Source of the DNA: Paenibacillus durus ATCC 35681
GTDB taxonomy: Bacteria; Bacillota; Bacilli; Paenibacillales; Paenibacillaceae
Reading direction: 5' to 3'
NCBI RefSeq assembly: GCF_000993825.1
Contig: NZ_CP011114.1
Coordinates: 4,960,001 to 5,024,000 of the forward strand
Length of the DNA stretch: 64,000 bases
A program made the position numbers and the translations under genes. The stretch's first letter is position 1, and each line of letters starts with the position of its first letter. The notes beneath the pieces are model-generated. The model was not told the origin of the DNA and ran no database searches. It saw only the letters and a list, made by a program, of their open reading frames with translations. Shown one piece after another: positions 46,089 through 55,194 of this stretch.

Positions 46089-47977
46089 GGTGTCAGCTTT
46101 CCTTTCCGAAGCTCTTCCTGAAGCGCTCTAAGGCGGCTGTGGCGGGCGGCAAAAGAGCCGAGAAAATGCTCAAAGCGATCCTCCGCTTTCATTTTCTTAT
46201 ACAGCTTGCTTAGCCGCTTCAGCAGCTTTACCGCCGCTTTGTAGCTGCTTCTGTTCTTCTCTGAGACATGCCGCTCGACCGCCTGATGGTAGAAGGGCAG
46301 CAGCAGCTCCGGCGCATTTTTCTCTATCGGCTGAAGCTCCCGCACCCGGAAATCCGCAGGGTCCCTGCCTGAGCTGAGCTGGTAATCCATCCACTCGCGC
46401 CAGCGACCGTGAGCCAGCAGCTTCTCTTCGTAAATGCCGCCGCTTAAAGGAAGCATGTCTGCCAGAACACGCCACATTTGCGGCTCGGCGCCCGGCAGAA
46501 GCCGGACAGCCTCCTCCCAGTGCCGCGCGTAGCTGCCAAGACTGTGACGGCGATGCCCTTGCAGCAGTTCGCCAGCCTCCGTAAGCCAGCTCACCAGCCT
46601 CCGCGCTTCCCCGGCTTCCGCCAGCGGCTCCCAAAAAATATCCAGCCATTCCGGATGGAATCCCGGCTGCTTAGCCGCTTCCCGTAGCAGGCTTAAGGCC
46701 TCGTCGTCTTCGGACAGGCAGAAATGCATCCAGGCCCGGGCGGTCAGCAGGGGCTGCCGGGACGGGGAAGCCGCCCGGTTGCCTTCCTCCTCTTCCAGCC
46801 TCCGAAGTTCTTCTGCGAAAAGCGCAGTATCGCGCATTTCGGGAATAATCCATTTTCTCCACAGCAAATAATAAAGAGTATAATAGAAGGTCTGCTCCTT
46901 TGATTCCGCCAGCAGCGCCCGCCGGAGAACCCCGAGCGTGTCGATTATGCGGTTCCACTGCTCCGGCTCGGAGGCGGGGGAAGGCTTCGTATTGAAGAAG
47001 CGCTCAATATCATCCTGAAGCTCCGTTACGGCCAGGTGGGTGTAGTATCCGAGCGAAGGCGTGAACATCCCGGTCTTTCCGGCCACGCGGGCAGTCAGCG
47101 TTTCCAGAATAAAGAGACGGGCGTGCAAGCCGAATAGCTTGTCGAGTTCTGGGGACAAGGGCGGCTTGATGCGAAGGATTGCCGTGAGCGCTTCATCGGC
47201 ATATTGCGGGTTTCGGGTCTCTCCGGCAAGAGGGGATACACAACGTGCGAACAGTTCATGCCACTCGGCGACATTCATGACCGGAATGAGGCGGCCTTGC
47301 TCCTTTAAGGCATCCTTGGTGCCGCGTAGAGCATCGCTCTTAGCTCCCTTGCTGCCCGGCCTGACACTACTTCTGTTAGCGCCGCCCGTTCTATTGTCCA
47401 TTCTTCCGCTACTGACCGATCCTTCGGGATACCCTGCTTCACCTCCATCAGGATAGCCTTCCGCTCTATCGTCAGCGTCCGTCACGTTATTGTTTTTTGA
47501 ACCGCCACCGCTGTCTGGCCCGCCATTTTCGGCGGCCAGGGTACCGGAAGCCGGGCTGTCGTGCCGTAAGCTGCTTGCTCTCCCAGCGGCGGCATTGCCG
47601 CTCTCCGGTACGGCGCGGGCGGAGCTTATTGCCGCCCTGACCTGGGCGGAAGACTTGGCATTGGCCAGCAGTTGAACCGGCCGTCCCTGCGCTCCGGCGT
47701 AGTCCATCAGGACGGCCGCCATATGCTTGCATGGACCGAAGACGGGACAACTGCAGCTGCTGATTGAGAGGGCGCCAAGAATAATTTCGACGCTGTACCG
47801 GTCTTTTCCGTCTACGAAAGCCGTGACAAGTCCGGGTGAACCAGCCGTCAACTCAGACACCCGCTGCTGCTTATAATATTGGAAGCCCCGTTTAAGGGTC
47901 AGGTCGTCAAAATAATACGCCGTATCTTGGATGAGCCTGGCCCACCCGGCGTCATCAAGCGCATGTATCGATGGCAT
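46085..47977 (-). CDS. SWIM zinc-finger protein (YwqB-like)
   Basis: Protein of 630 residues whose N-terminal SWIM zinc finger reads SCSCPVFGPCKHMAAVL (about residues 74-90), the CxC...CxH metal site. The finger is followed by a 120-residue low-complexity stretch rich in Ser, Gly, Asn and Asp (about residues 110-230), then a helical region of repeats. SWIM domains bind DNA or protein and pair with SNF2 helicases. ATGA overlap with the helicase gene and identical order to ywqB-ywqA support a complex. The low-complexity insert is probably a flexible linker. A clean ATG and no other gene between it and the upstream IS. Confidence 0.88.
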   Translation of the reverse strand: MPSIHALDDAGWARLIQDTAYYFDDLTLKRGFQYYKQQRVSELTAGSPGLVTAFVDGKDRYSVEIILGALSISSCSCPVFGPCKHMAAVLMDYAGAQGRPVQLLANAKSSAQVRAAISSARAVPESGNAAAGRASSLRHDSPASGTLAAENGGPDSGGGSKNNNVTDADDRAEGYPDGGEAGYPEGSVSSGRMDNRTGGANRSSVRPGSKGAKSDALRGTKDALKEQGRLIPVMNVAEWHELFARCVSPLAGETRNPQYADEALTAILRIKPPLSPELDKLFGLHARLFILETLTARVAGKTGMFTPSLGYYTHLAVTELQDDIERFFNTKPSPASEPEQWNRIIDTLGVLRRALLAESKEQTFYYTLYYLLWRKWIIPEMRDTALFAEELRRLEEEEGNRAASPSRQPLLTARAWMHFCLSEDDEALSLLREAAKQPGFHPEWLDIFWEPLAEAGEARRLVSWLTEAGELLQGHRRHSLGSYARHWEEAVRLLPGAEPQMWRVLADMLPLSGGIYEEKLLAHGRWREWMDYQLSSGRDPADFRVRELQPIEKNAPELLLPFYHQAVERHVSEKNRSSYKAAVKLLKRLSKLYKKMKAEDRFEHFLGSFAARHSRLRALQEELRKGKLTP

Positions 47978-48242
47978 GAAAGTATTCTCCTGTAAGCCTA
48001 TGGTGAATTAATTATATCACTTCCGCTTCCGCGAGTCAGACCAAACAAAAAGACAGCCGCGAAGGTGTCCCTTATTGAAATAATATCCGTCACCGAGAAT
48101 CTCTAAGCGAAGTTTTCCTTTATCTAAAAAGCCGAGAAGACTCCTTCCTCTATAGGGAGGAGATGAATCGGTGGTTTTTTTGCCTTAAGGCGAACATATG
48201 TGCTATTATGAAACTATCCTGTACGAAAGGAGGCCTTGTGGC

Positions 48243-49355
48243 ATGATGGTACATAAAGCTCACAAATATCGCATCTATCCCAACCCGGAACAGCGGCAAC
48301 TCATCCATCAAATGTTTGGCTGTTGCCGTTTTGTCTTCAATCATTTCTTAATCAAATGGAACGAAACCTATGCGGCAACCGGCAAAGGGTTATCCTATAA
48401 CACCTGTGCCACACAGCTTCCTGCACTCAAACAGCAATTTGAATGGTTAAAATCGGTAGATAGCATTGCTTTGCAATCGGCGGTGCGAAACGTGGCAGAC
48501 AGCTTTGAACGATTCTTCAAGAAACAAAATCAGGCTCCGCGTTTCAAAAGCCGCAAGCATCCTGTGCAAAGCTACACCACCAAATACACCAATGACAATA
48601 TTGCTATCAACGGAAACCGACTGAAACTTCCGAAGCTTAGCTGGCTTCGCTTTGCCAACTCCAGAGCGTGTGAAGGCCGCATTCTTTCGGCTACCCTGCG
48701 GCGAAATGCGGCAGGCAAGTATTTTGTATCCATCCTCTGCGAAGTGGAAATGAAACCTCTGCCGCAGACCGATAAGGAGATCGGCATTGATCTTGGACTC
48801 AAGGAATTAGCGGTCTGCTCTGATGGGTTGCGGGTTACCAATCCCAAAGTGTTTCGCAAATATGAACAAAAACTTGCATTTTGGCAACGCCGCATGGCTC
48901 GCCGTAACAAAGGAGGCTCCAATTGGCAAAAAGCCAAACAGAAGGTTGCCCAAATCCATGAGAAGATCGTGGGCAGCCGCCATGATGTTTTGCATCAACT
49001 CACCACGAAGCTGATTCGTGAAAACCAAACGATCAGCATCGAAAATCTGAGCGTGGCGAACATGCTCAAAAATCACCGGCTGGCCAAATCCATCGCCGAT
49101 GCGTCCTGGGGTGAATTTGCCCGTCAGCTTTCGTATAAAGCGGAATGGTATGGACGTACGTTGAAGTTTGCCGACACATTCGCTCCAACGAGCCAAAGGT
49201 GTCATGTATGCGGCACTATCCATTCCGAAGTAAAGAAATTGTCTGTGCGGCAATGGGAATGTCCATCGTGCCATACCCTTCATGATCGGGATGAAAATGC
49301 CGCACAGAACATCAAGAGCCTTGCTGTTATAACGTCAGGCCCCTCTTTCCTTTAG
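48243..49355 (+). CDS. tnpB: TnpB RNA-guided nuclease of an IS200/IS605 element
   Basis: Protein of 370 residues, starting at ATG 48243 ([14 protein letters not shown]) with AGGAGG upstream. The RuvC-like active site looks intact: Asp183 in [11 protein letters not shown], Glu267 in ISIENLSV and the final Asp in [11 protein letters not shown] (348-350). The zinc ribbon has CxxC pairs at 320/323 and 340/343. TnpB uses an RNA from the element's right end to cut DNA next to a TAM, helping the element persist. It is a candidate for a functional small RNA-guided nuclease. No frameshift. Confidence 0.92.
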   Translation: MMVHKAHKYRIYPNPEQRQLIHQMFGCCRFVFNHFLIKWNETYAATGKGLSYNTCATQLPALKQQFEWLKSVDSIALQSAVRNVADSFERFFKKQNQAPRFKSRKHPVQSYTTKYTNDNIAINGNRLKLPKLSWLRFANSRACEGRILSATLRRNAAGKYFVSILCEVEMKPLPQTDKEIGIDLGLKELAVCSDGLRVTNPKVFRKYEQKLAFWQRRMARRNKGGSNWQKAKQKVAQIHEKIVGSRHDVLHQLTTKLIRENQTISIENLSVANMLKNHRLAKSIADASWGEFARQLSYKAEWYGRTLKFADTFAPTSQRCHVCGTIHSEVKKLSVRQWECPSCHTLHDRDENAAQNIKSLAVITSGPSFL

Positions 49356-49548
49356 ATATTTTGCTAGGCAAAAATCTTAAAACTCTGGGAAGATCGGTAC
49401 AGATGTTCCTTTGGAAAACTGCGGGAACCGCAGGGATCGCTTGGTCTACGATTTTTCGTGAGAAAATATCGAAATGAATTCCCCTCAGTAGAAGGGATTA
49501 CCCAAGAATCCCCCACTTCAAGTGTTAGCTAAGTGGGGAAGTGTTCAA
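49300..49548 (+). ncRNA. Probable omega RNA (guide RNA) of TnpB
   Basis: By analogy with characterised TnpB systems, the guide RNA is transcribed from the end of tnpB through the right end. The sequence 49356-49548 is rich in structure and includes the RE hairpin. The guide itself would be the about 16 bases beyond TTCAA, inside the GGDEF gene. The 5' end is approximate. Confidence 0.5.
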
Positions 49549-51795
49549 TTCAAATTCCATTACGCAGTTTCGGCCGCTCTCTTTGGCTTTGTACAGCGCT
49601 TGGTCCGCCTGGTCGATAAGCATCTCAATTCCGCTTGTGTCCGGCGAAATGGATGAGACGCCCAAACTGATTGTGTAGCTGACGCTGCCCGTTTGCTCGA
49701 GCTGGACGGGAGACGCGGAGATGCTTTTCCGCATAATTTCCGCCAGGCGGTACGCCTGCTCGGCTGTGGTACCAGGAAGTAGGATCACGAATTCCTCGCC
49801 GCCGTACCGGCCGATAATGCCGCGGGGCTGAGCCAATTCGGCGAGCAGTTTCGCCGTTTCCTGAATAACCTTGTCGCCGGCAAGATGGCCGTACCGGTCA
49901 TTAATGCTCTTAAAATGGTCAATATCGACCATGATCAGCGATAAGGGTTTATCCATGCTCCAGCATTGGGACAAGTGCCTGTTGGCCAGACTCAGAAAAT
50001 AGCTGCGGTTATACACTCCCGTCAGACCGTCCGTTGAGGCCATCTGGTTAATCTCCGAGAACAGGCGGGCATTTTCAATGGAGATGCCGACCTGCCCGGC
50101 AAAATCGCGGAGGATGTCTCTTTCGCTCTCAGCAAAGCTCCTTAAGGAATAACTGTACAGCACGACCAGACCCAGCAAACGGTCGCGGTACAGGATTGGG
50201 ATTCCGATGCAGGTTTTGGCGCCTGGGCTGAGTTGGCTGGAGGATACACCGGGATCGGAGTGGAGCATCAGCCTTTTTTCACGGATCAACACGCTAAAGA
50301 ACGGTTCCGTTTCAAGCTCCGTCAAGTGCAGCCCTTCCCACATTCCGCTGCCAACTGAGGTATTCAGTATGTACCCCTCCCCGTTCTTTAACAGAATAAA
50401 GCCGTTCTCGCAGGCCGTTACCTTGGAGAGACTGATCAGAGTGTAATAAAGAAGCTTGTCTAAATCATAGGTCGAAGTCAGCTTTTTCGTCGTTTCATGC
50501 AGATTCTTGAGCAGGATTCCCTGCTTCTCTTCCAGCAGTTTTTCTTGCTTGATAAGGTTAAACCGGTCCGCCAGTGCTACGGATAGAAGAATGGTCTCGG
50601 CCACCGAGCCGAACCGTACAGAGTACAGCGACAGGAAGTTCAAGGGAAGCAGCTTGTAAGCGGCCAAGATATTTAGTGTGGAGCCTGCAAACAGAACCAG
50701 CCATGAAGCACTATAGAAAAAGACGGACCGTATCCGAAACCGCACGGCCGCTATCGCCGACAGGCAGACCAAAATGCTGGCAGACGCAAGGTAGACGGCT
50801 AATTTGGTGCATAAGCCCGGCGGCATAAATATCATACCAGGCAGCGTTAGAACAAGCCCGGCTATAAAGGCGCACATCAGTTTGTCCACTCGCGGCGAAT
50901 ATTTAGGAACCGACAGAAAGGTCCGTGAGAACGCGCATGTGAACAGACAGGTCAACACAATAAAGACGGGATTGGATTTCAGCTCCCAAGCGGGATGCCC
51001 CGGCCATAAATATTGGTAGGCAAATCCGTCCCACACGGCCTGCATGATCGCAAAGGAAATGATAAAGAGCACATAATAGAGATAAACCCTGTCCCTGATC
51101 GACACAAAGAGAAAACTGTTGTAAAGCGCCATTGCGAACATAATCCCGTAATACATGCCGAACAAAAGGCCCGAGCGCTGCTCCCTTTCGATAAAGCTCT
51201 GTGTCTCCCACAGCTTCATCGGAAGCTGGAGATAAGTGTCGGTTTGAATCTGAAAATACAGCCGCTGCCCGGATTCGGGAGGGAACGAAAGGTTGAAAAT
51301 GAAATTCCGATGGTTGAAGGTTCGCTCATTGAAGGGCAGACTTCTTCCCGTTCGGGTCTGGCGCAAAAAATGGCGTTCATCGTCGAATTGGTACAAGGTT
51401 ACCCGGCTGAGCTGAGGTTTACTGAGTTCGAGCAGAAGCTCTCTCGCCTTGGAAGAGGCATTGAACAGATCCAGCTTGACCCAATAGACCGAACCTTTAA
51501 TTGAGCCGCTGAGTCCGCTGGTTTTGTACGGCGCGAATAACGAATCCATTGCCGGACTTGCAACATCCTTGATCGTGAGCTGTCCGTCTTTGTCCTCCCA
51601 TATTTTCAAGTCGTCCTGTAGATCCGTATTTGTACGGAGGCTGCCGGCTCCGGCGGCCTCCTCCAGACGGGCCGAATCCGCCGTTTGGATGTAGGGCAGC
51701 ATAAGTAGAGCGATGACCAGTCCTAACACAAGTAATCCAATCCGGCCTATACGGAATTTTGAAGCTGCCGAAGATGCGGTTAATGTAGCCTTCAT
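49525..51795 (-). CDS. 7TM-DISM diguanylate cyclase (GGDEF), 3' end rewritten by the IS
   Basis: Membrane sensor of 756 residues. An N-terminal anchor (about 16-38) and extracellular 7TMR-DISMED2 domain (about 65-200) precede seven membrane helices, a GAF domain (about 440-570) and a C-terminal GGDEF domain. The active site is RYGGEEF, so it should make c-di-GMP. The inhibitory RxxD I-site, normally five residues before GGEEF, reads QPRG and is absent. The last six residues and the stop come from the IS right end, past the conserved domain. The YiiX-like gene ends 9 bases before its ATG. Confidence 0.9.
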   Translation of the reverse strand: MKATLTASSAASKFRIGRIGLLVLGLVIALLMLPYIQTADSARLEEAAGAGSLRTNTDLQDDLKIWEDKDGQLTIKDVASPAMDSLFAPYKTSGLSGSIKGSVYWVKLDLFNASSKARELLLELSKPQLSRVTLYQFDDERHFLRQTRTGRSLPFNERTFNHRNFIFNLSFPPESGQRLYFQIQTDTYLQLPMKLWETQSFIEREQRSGLLFGMYYGIMFAMALYNSFLFVSIRDRVYLYYVLFIISFAIMQAVWDGFAYQYLWPGHPAWELKSNPVFIVLTCLFTCAFSRTFLSVPKYSPRVDKLMCAFIAGLVLTLPGMIFMPPGLCTKLAVYLASASILVCLSAIAAVRFRIRSVFFYSASWLVLFAGSTLNILAAYKLLPLNFLSLYSVRFGSVAETILLSVALADRFNLIKQEKLLEEKQGILLKNLHETTKKLTSTYDLDKLLYYTLISLSKVTACENGFILLKNGEGYILNTSVGSGMWEGLHLTELETEPFFSVLIREKRLMLHSDPGVSSSQLSPGAKTCIGIPILYRDRLLGLVVLYSYSLRSFAESERDILRDFAGQVGISIENARLFSEINQMASTDGLTGVYNRSYFLSLANRHLSQCWSMDKPLSLIMVDIDHFKSINDRYGHLAGDKVIQETAKLLAELAQPRGIIGRYGGEEFVILLPGTTAEQAYRLAEIMRKSISASPVQLEQTGSVSYTISLGVSSISPDTSGIEMLIDQADQALYKAKESGRNCVMEFELNTSPLS

Positions 51796-51804
51796 GTTCT
51801 TCGG

Positions 51805-52446
51805 TCAGTTGGACGATTTGATGCCGGCTAGGTCGATTTCGATTTCTTCCCTGAATGAGCCTTTAAGCAGCTGCAGATGTCCGTCCGAGGAGAAATCGCT
51901 TGGCATAAACCCGTTGATCACGGCATTCGGATCGAGCAGGCCCATCTTGATGTAAGACTCGGCGACAAGCTCGCTGCAGGTATAATTGTCCAGTTTGGAA
52001 CGAATCTTGAAGATCCGGCCTTCAAGGACCTCGAGAATCATTTTCCATTGGCCGGGGTTGGGGATGCCATGCAGTTCCGTAAACAGGGCGTGCAGGCTCG
52101 AAATCATCTCTTCGCTCCGCTCAACGTCCAGGGGTCTTACGGCGTAGCGGGGCGGAACATAAGGAGTGACATCGCTTCCGTAGGTTTCCAGCCTTTTCTG
52201 CAAATCAACCAGCTTCGGCCCTGTTAGATGATCGTTCATCAAGACATCCGGCAGATTCGTCAAAGCCGTGGATTCCCACAGCAGCGGATCCTCAATCTCG
52301 GGAATCCGTACAACCATGGCGACATGGGACCAGAGGCTGCCCTCCAGTTTTTCGACAAGCTTGCTGATTTCATATTGTCCGCTGAACAGAATCAAATCGC
52401 CCGTCCGCAGCTCCGATTGTATTTCCGAGTATGGTATTTTTTTCAT
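51805..52446 (-). CDS. YiiX/YebB-like permuted papain-fold hydrolase
   Basis: Protein of 213 residues of the permuted NlpC/P60-like (YiiX, PF05708) type. It opens SELRTGDLILFSGQYEISKLVEKL and has His in LWSHVAMVV and the catalytic Cys in NYTCSELVAESY, followed by GFMPSDFS. Family members may act as amidases or thioesterases on lipid or peptide substrates; the exact target is unknown. GGGAGAGA precedes the ATG. Its gene ends 9 bases before the GGDEF gene, so the two are co-transcribed. Confidence 0.85.
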   Translation of the reverse strand: MKKIPYSEIQSELRTGDLILFSGQYEISKLVEKLEGSLWSHVAMVVRIPEIEDPLLWESTALTNLPDVLMNDHLTGPKLVDLQKRLETYGSDVTPYVPPRYAVRPLDVERSEEMISSLHALFTELHGIPNPGQWKMILEVLEGRIFKIRSKLDNYTCSELVAESYIKMGLLDPNAVINGFMPSDFSSDGHLQLLKGSFREEIEIDLAGIKSSN

Positions 52447-52621
52447 AGTATCTCTCCCAGAGTAGGTTTGATCCGCTGTTCTTTCTTAAGAACATATTCG
52501 ACAGCATGGAACAATAATCCTGTTTAGTTAGAAGAAAAATGAGATTTTCATCACAGAATCCTGTCGGATCGGATCGAATTTTGCTGCCTGTGAAACTTCA
52601 GGATGAGAACGTTTTTACGCG

Positions 52622-52662
52622 AAACGGCTGCACCCCCCAACATTTGGGCGGCGCAGCCGTTT
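52622..52662. terminator. Terminator after the DHA2 exporter gene
   Basis: AAACGGCTGC (52622-52631) pairs with GCAGCCGTTT (52653-52662), 24 bases past the stop of the minus-strand MFS gene. The T run is short on the minus side. Confidence 0.65.
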
Positions 52663-52685
52663 TATTGCGCAGTGCTATGGGAAGA

Positions 52686-54221
52686 TTACAGGGTTTCGGG
52701 GATCGTGCCTCCGATCGTTTCGGCGGAGTCCTCTTTGTTCCGGGAGGAGAGCACCTCTTTTTTAAGAAACCAGCAGATGAAGAACGTCAGAATAACAAAA
52801 ACGAGCGAGATGGAAAACACGTTCTGGAAGGCGTGTGCGAACACGGTTTTCACTTCGGTCAGCAGCTGCGGCGAGATGCCGGGCGGGATTCCGCCCGCTG
52901 CCAGATTCTCCGATGTGCCGGGAGGAAGCTGACTGCTGAGCGGTTCTACACCTTTGCTAATGTGGCCGGAGAGCAGGCTGCCGAACACGCTGAGCCCGAT
53001 GGTCGCCCCGAGCGATTGAAACAACTGGACTGTGGATAGGGCGATGCCGCTGTGTTTTTTCTCCACCGATTCCTGAACGATCAGCGTATTTCCGCCGAAC
53101 ATCGCCCCCATGCCGACGCCCAGGATCACAAAGCAGACGATGATGTAAAGAACGCCGGTGTGGATACCGATGCGCGACAGCAGGAAAAATCCGGCAATAG
53201 GCAGCGTGAAGAACAGGATAAACAGGTTCCGATAAGCGACGCGTGTGATCAGAGAACCGAACACAATGCTGGCCGGGATCACACCAGCCATGAACGCCAG
53301 CGACAGATATCCGGAGGCGGTCGGTGTCAGGCCCATGACATTTTGCGAAAAGAAGGGGAAGAGGGCAATCCCGCCCATAATGCCCAGCATCAGGATGAAC
53401 ACAAGAATGGAGAGCACAACAACATTCCGGTTCTTGAATAAATGCATGGGAATGACGGGTTCTACGGCCCGGCGCTCGATGTTGATGAACAGGGCGATCA
53501 GAAGGGCGGAGGCCGCAAGCAGCCCGATAATGACGGGAGAGAACCACCCGTAGCCCTGAATGTCAATCAGCACGGGCGCCAGCAGCAGGGACAACAGCGC
53601 CAGCATCAGCGTGCCGGCCCCGGTCCAGTCGATGGCCCGTTTCTCCTCGCTCCGCGATTCGTTCAGCCCCTTGGCGAGCAGGATTGCGGAGAGAACGCCG
53701 ACCGGGAGATTGATCAGGAACACCCAGTGCCAACTGAAATGTCCGACGATGTAGCCGCCAAGTGTCGGGCCGAGCAGCTGCGGAATAATCATCATCGGGC
53801 CGGCCAGACTCTGGATTTTGGCGCGCTGCTCCAGCGGAAAGATCTCGCCGATAATGACGAGCGCAAGCGGCATCAGACCGCCAGCGCCGACGCCCTGGAT
53901 GCCCCGGCCGATAAGCAGCATCGTCATGGACTGCGCGAACCCGCTGACGATGGACCCGCCGATGAACAGCGCCATGCAGCTTAAGTACACCCGCTTGCGT
54001 CCGTACAGGTCAGCCAGCTTGCCGAGAATGGGCATGAACATCGTGACAGCCAGCATATAAATGCCCGCCACCCAGCCGTAGAGACTGAGGCCGTGCAGCT
54101 CGCGGATAATCGTGGGCATCGCCGTCGCGACAATCGTCTCGTCCAGCTCCGTAAAAATCAGGCCGATCATCAGCGCGGCAAGCACCAGATACTTGTTGTT
54201 GTCAAGAACGTTGGTTTTAAT
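52686..54221 (-). CDS. MFS exporter of the DHA2 (EmrB/QacA) family, probable ATT start
   Basis: Fourteen-segment drug:H+ antiporter of about 511 residues. Family motifs are LDETIVATAMPTI at helix 1, GRGIQGVGAGGLMPLALVII (motif C region) and LGPTLGGYIVGHFSWHWVFLINLP. An in-frame GTG at 54185 has no ribosome binding site and would cut helix 1 in half. GAGGTG lies 7 bases before an in-frame ATT at 54221 that gives IKTNVLDNNKYLVLAALMIG, the expected N-terminus. I chose ATT, a rare start known in infC. The regulator is not obvious; the Ada operon diverges on the other side. Confidence 0.88.
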   Translation of the reverse strand: MKTNVLDNNKYLVLAALMIGLIFTELDETIVATAMPTIIRELHGLSLYGWVAGIYMLAVTMFMPILGKLADLYGRKRVYLSCMALFIGGSIVSGFAQSMTMLLIGRGIQGVGAGGLMPLALVIIGEIFPLEQRAKIQSLAGPMMIIPQLLGPTLGGYIVGHFSWHWVFLINLPVGVLSAILLAKGLNESRSEEKRAIDWTGAGTLMLALLSLLLAPVLIDIQGYGWFSPVIIGLLAASALLIALFINIERRAVEPVIPMHLFKNRNVVVLSILVFILMLGIMGGIALFPFFSQNVMGLTPTASGYLSLAFMAGVIPASIVFGSLITRVAYRNLFILFFTLPIAGFFLLSRIGIHTGVLYIIVCFVILGVGMGAMFGGNTLIVQESVEKKHSGIALSTVQLFQSLGATIGLSVFGSLLSGHISKGVEPLSSQLPPGTSENLAAGGIPPGISPQLLTEVKTVFAHAFQNVFSISLVFVILTFFICWFLKKEVLSSRNKEDSAETIGGTIPETL

Positions 54222-54591
54222 GGGAACTCACCTCGAATGAAAAGAATGGTCTTATGTGCAATGAAGCCTTTACCAAATTACAACAGGACTGTAAACGGAA
54301 TTTAAACGGCTTTCCCTCAGACTGGCGTCAGTACCTTTTCCAGCAGCTTCCGTCTCGCTAAGCTTCGAATTAATTATATGCTGGAGCCGTTGGCGGCCCA
54401 AACCATCCGCAAGCCGATTCTGCTCTCGGTCCGGGGATGTATATGGGAAGAAGCCAACCGCTCGGTGTTTAGGCCAAGAACGGATGATCTTTTCCTTAAA
54501 AAAGGCACTGTCGTATTCTTGCCCTCTTATTCGGCTGTCCTGCCAAGGAGCGGCGCAATGCGTTATAATGGCGGTGTGGAGGGGATGCATC
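54222..54591. other. Divergent promoter gap between the DHA2 exporter and adaA
   Basis: No gene is supportable in this 370-base gap. TATAAT at 54564-54569 is 22 bases before the adaA ATG, with a poor -35 (TGCCAA) at 54541. GCGCAA just before it resembles part of an Ada box, but weakly. Confidence 0.45.
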
Positions 54592-55194
54592 ATGGATCAG
54601 GCATTATTCGACCTTGTCTATCAGGCTGTCGTCCAGTGCGACGCACGGTATGATGGGATTTACTATACCGGGGTTCGGACCACCGGCATCGTATGCCGGC
54701 CATCCTGCCGGGCCAGAACGCCCAAGCCGGACAATGTAACGTTCTATCCGTCGCTGGAGGAGGCGCTTCAGGCTGGCTTCAGGCCATGTAAAAGATGCCG
54801 TCCCGAAGAGGGCGGGCCGCTGCGCCCGGACGCCGTTCTGGCGGCTCAGGCCGATGCCGTGATCACCGCCGGGTACAGAGAGCGGCTGACGCTAAGCGGC
54901 TTGGCCGGGCGCCTACAGGTCAGCACCTCTCATCTTCACCGCGTCTACAAGGAAGTGACCGGCCTTACTCTGGCCGCCAAGCTAAACCAGGTGCGGCTGG
55001 ACAAGGCTTGCGAGCTTCTGCGGCTTGGCCGGATGCCCGTGTCCGATATCGGCAGGGCGGTTGGTTTTCGCGGCGCTTCCCATTTTGCCGCTTGGTTTCA
55101 CCGGAACGCGGGAGCGTCGCCTACAGAATACAGAGAACGGGTTCAAGGAGGAATGGCGGATGGGCCAGAATACGATATACCGGCACACCCTTAA
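54592..55194 (+). CDS. adaA: AdaA: methylphosphotriester-DNA methyltransferase and AraC-type activator
   Basis: Protein of 200 residues. The N-terminal Ada domain carries the zinc and methyl-acceptor cysteines Cys35, Cys39, Cys66 and Cys69 (VCRPSC and PCKRC), equivalent to Cys38/42/69/72 of E. coli Ada. The C-terminal half is an AraC HTH pair (VSDIGRAVGFRGASHFAAWFHRNAG). It takes a methyl group from phosphotriesters and then activates the alkylation-repair genes. GGAGGGG is 7 bases before ATG 54592. It overlaps adaB by 35 bases. B. subtilis adaA is 211 residues. Confidence 0.95.
   Translation: MDQALFDLVYQAVVQCDARYDGIYYTGVRTTGIVCRPSCRARTPKPDNVTFYPSLEEALQAGFRPCKRCRPEEGGPLRPDAVLAAQADAVITAGYRERLTLSGLAGRLQVSTSHLHRVYKEVTGLTLAAKLNQVRLDKACELLRLGRMPVSDIGRAVGFRGASHFAAWFHRNAGASPTEYRERVQGGMADGPEYDIPAHP

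Larger units (their letters stand above)
48124..49548 (+). mobile_element. IS200/IS605-type element carrying only tnpB
   Basis: The element includes a left-end hairpin (48141-48162, CTCCTTCC/GGGAGGAG with one G-U), the tnpB gene and a right-end hairpin (CCCCACTT 49511-49518 with AAGTGGGG 49531-49538) followed by TTCAA at 49544-49548, a sequence like IS605-type right-end cleavage sites. TTTAT at 48119-48123 would be the flanking target/TAM sequence, as for several Firmicute TnpB elements. Both ends are inferred. There is no tnpA, so mobility would need a transposase in trans. Its right end lies inside the 3' end of the GGDEF gene. Confidence 0.7.

Noticed and set aside
54541..54570. A clear Ada box upstream of adaA
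   Set aside because: Only a weak GCGCAA resemblance next to a poor -35; not enough to call a site.
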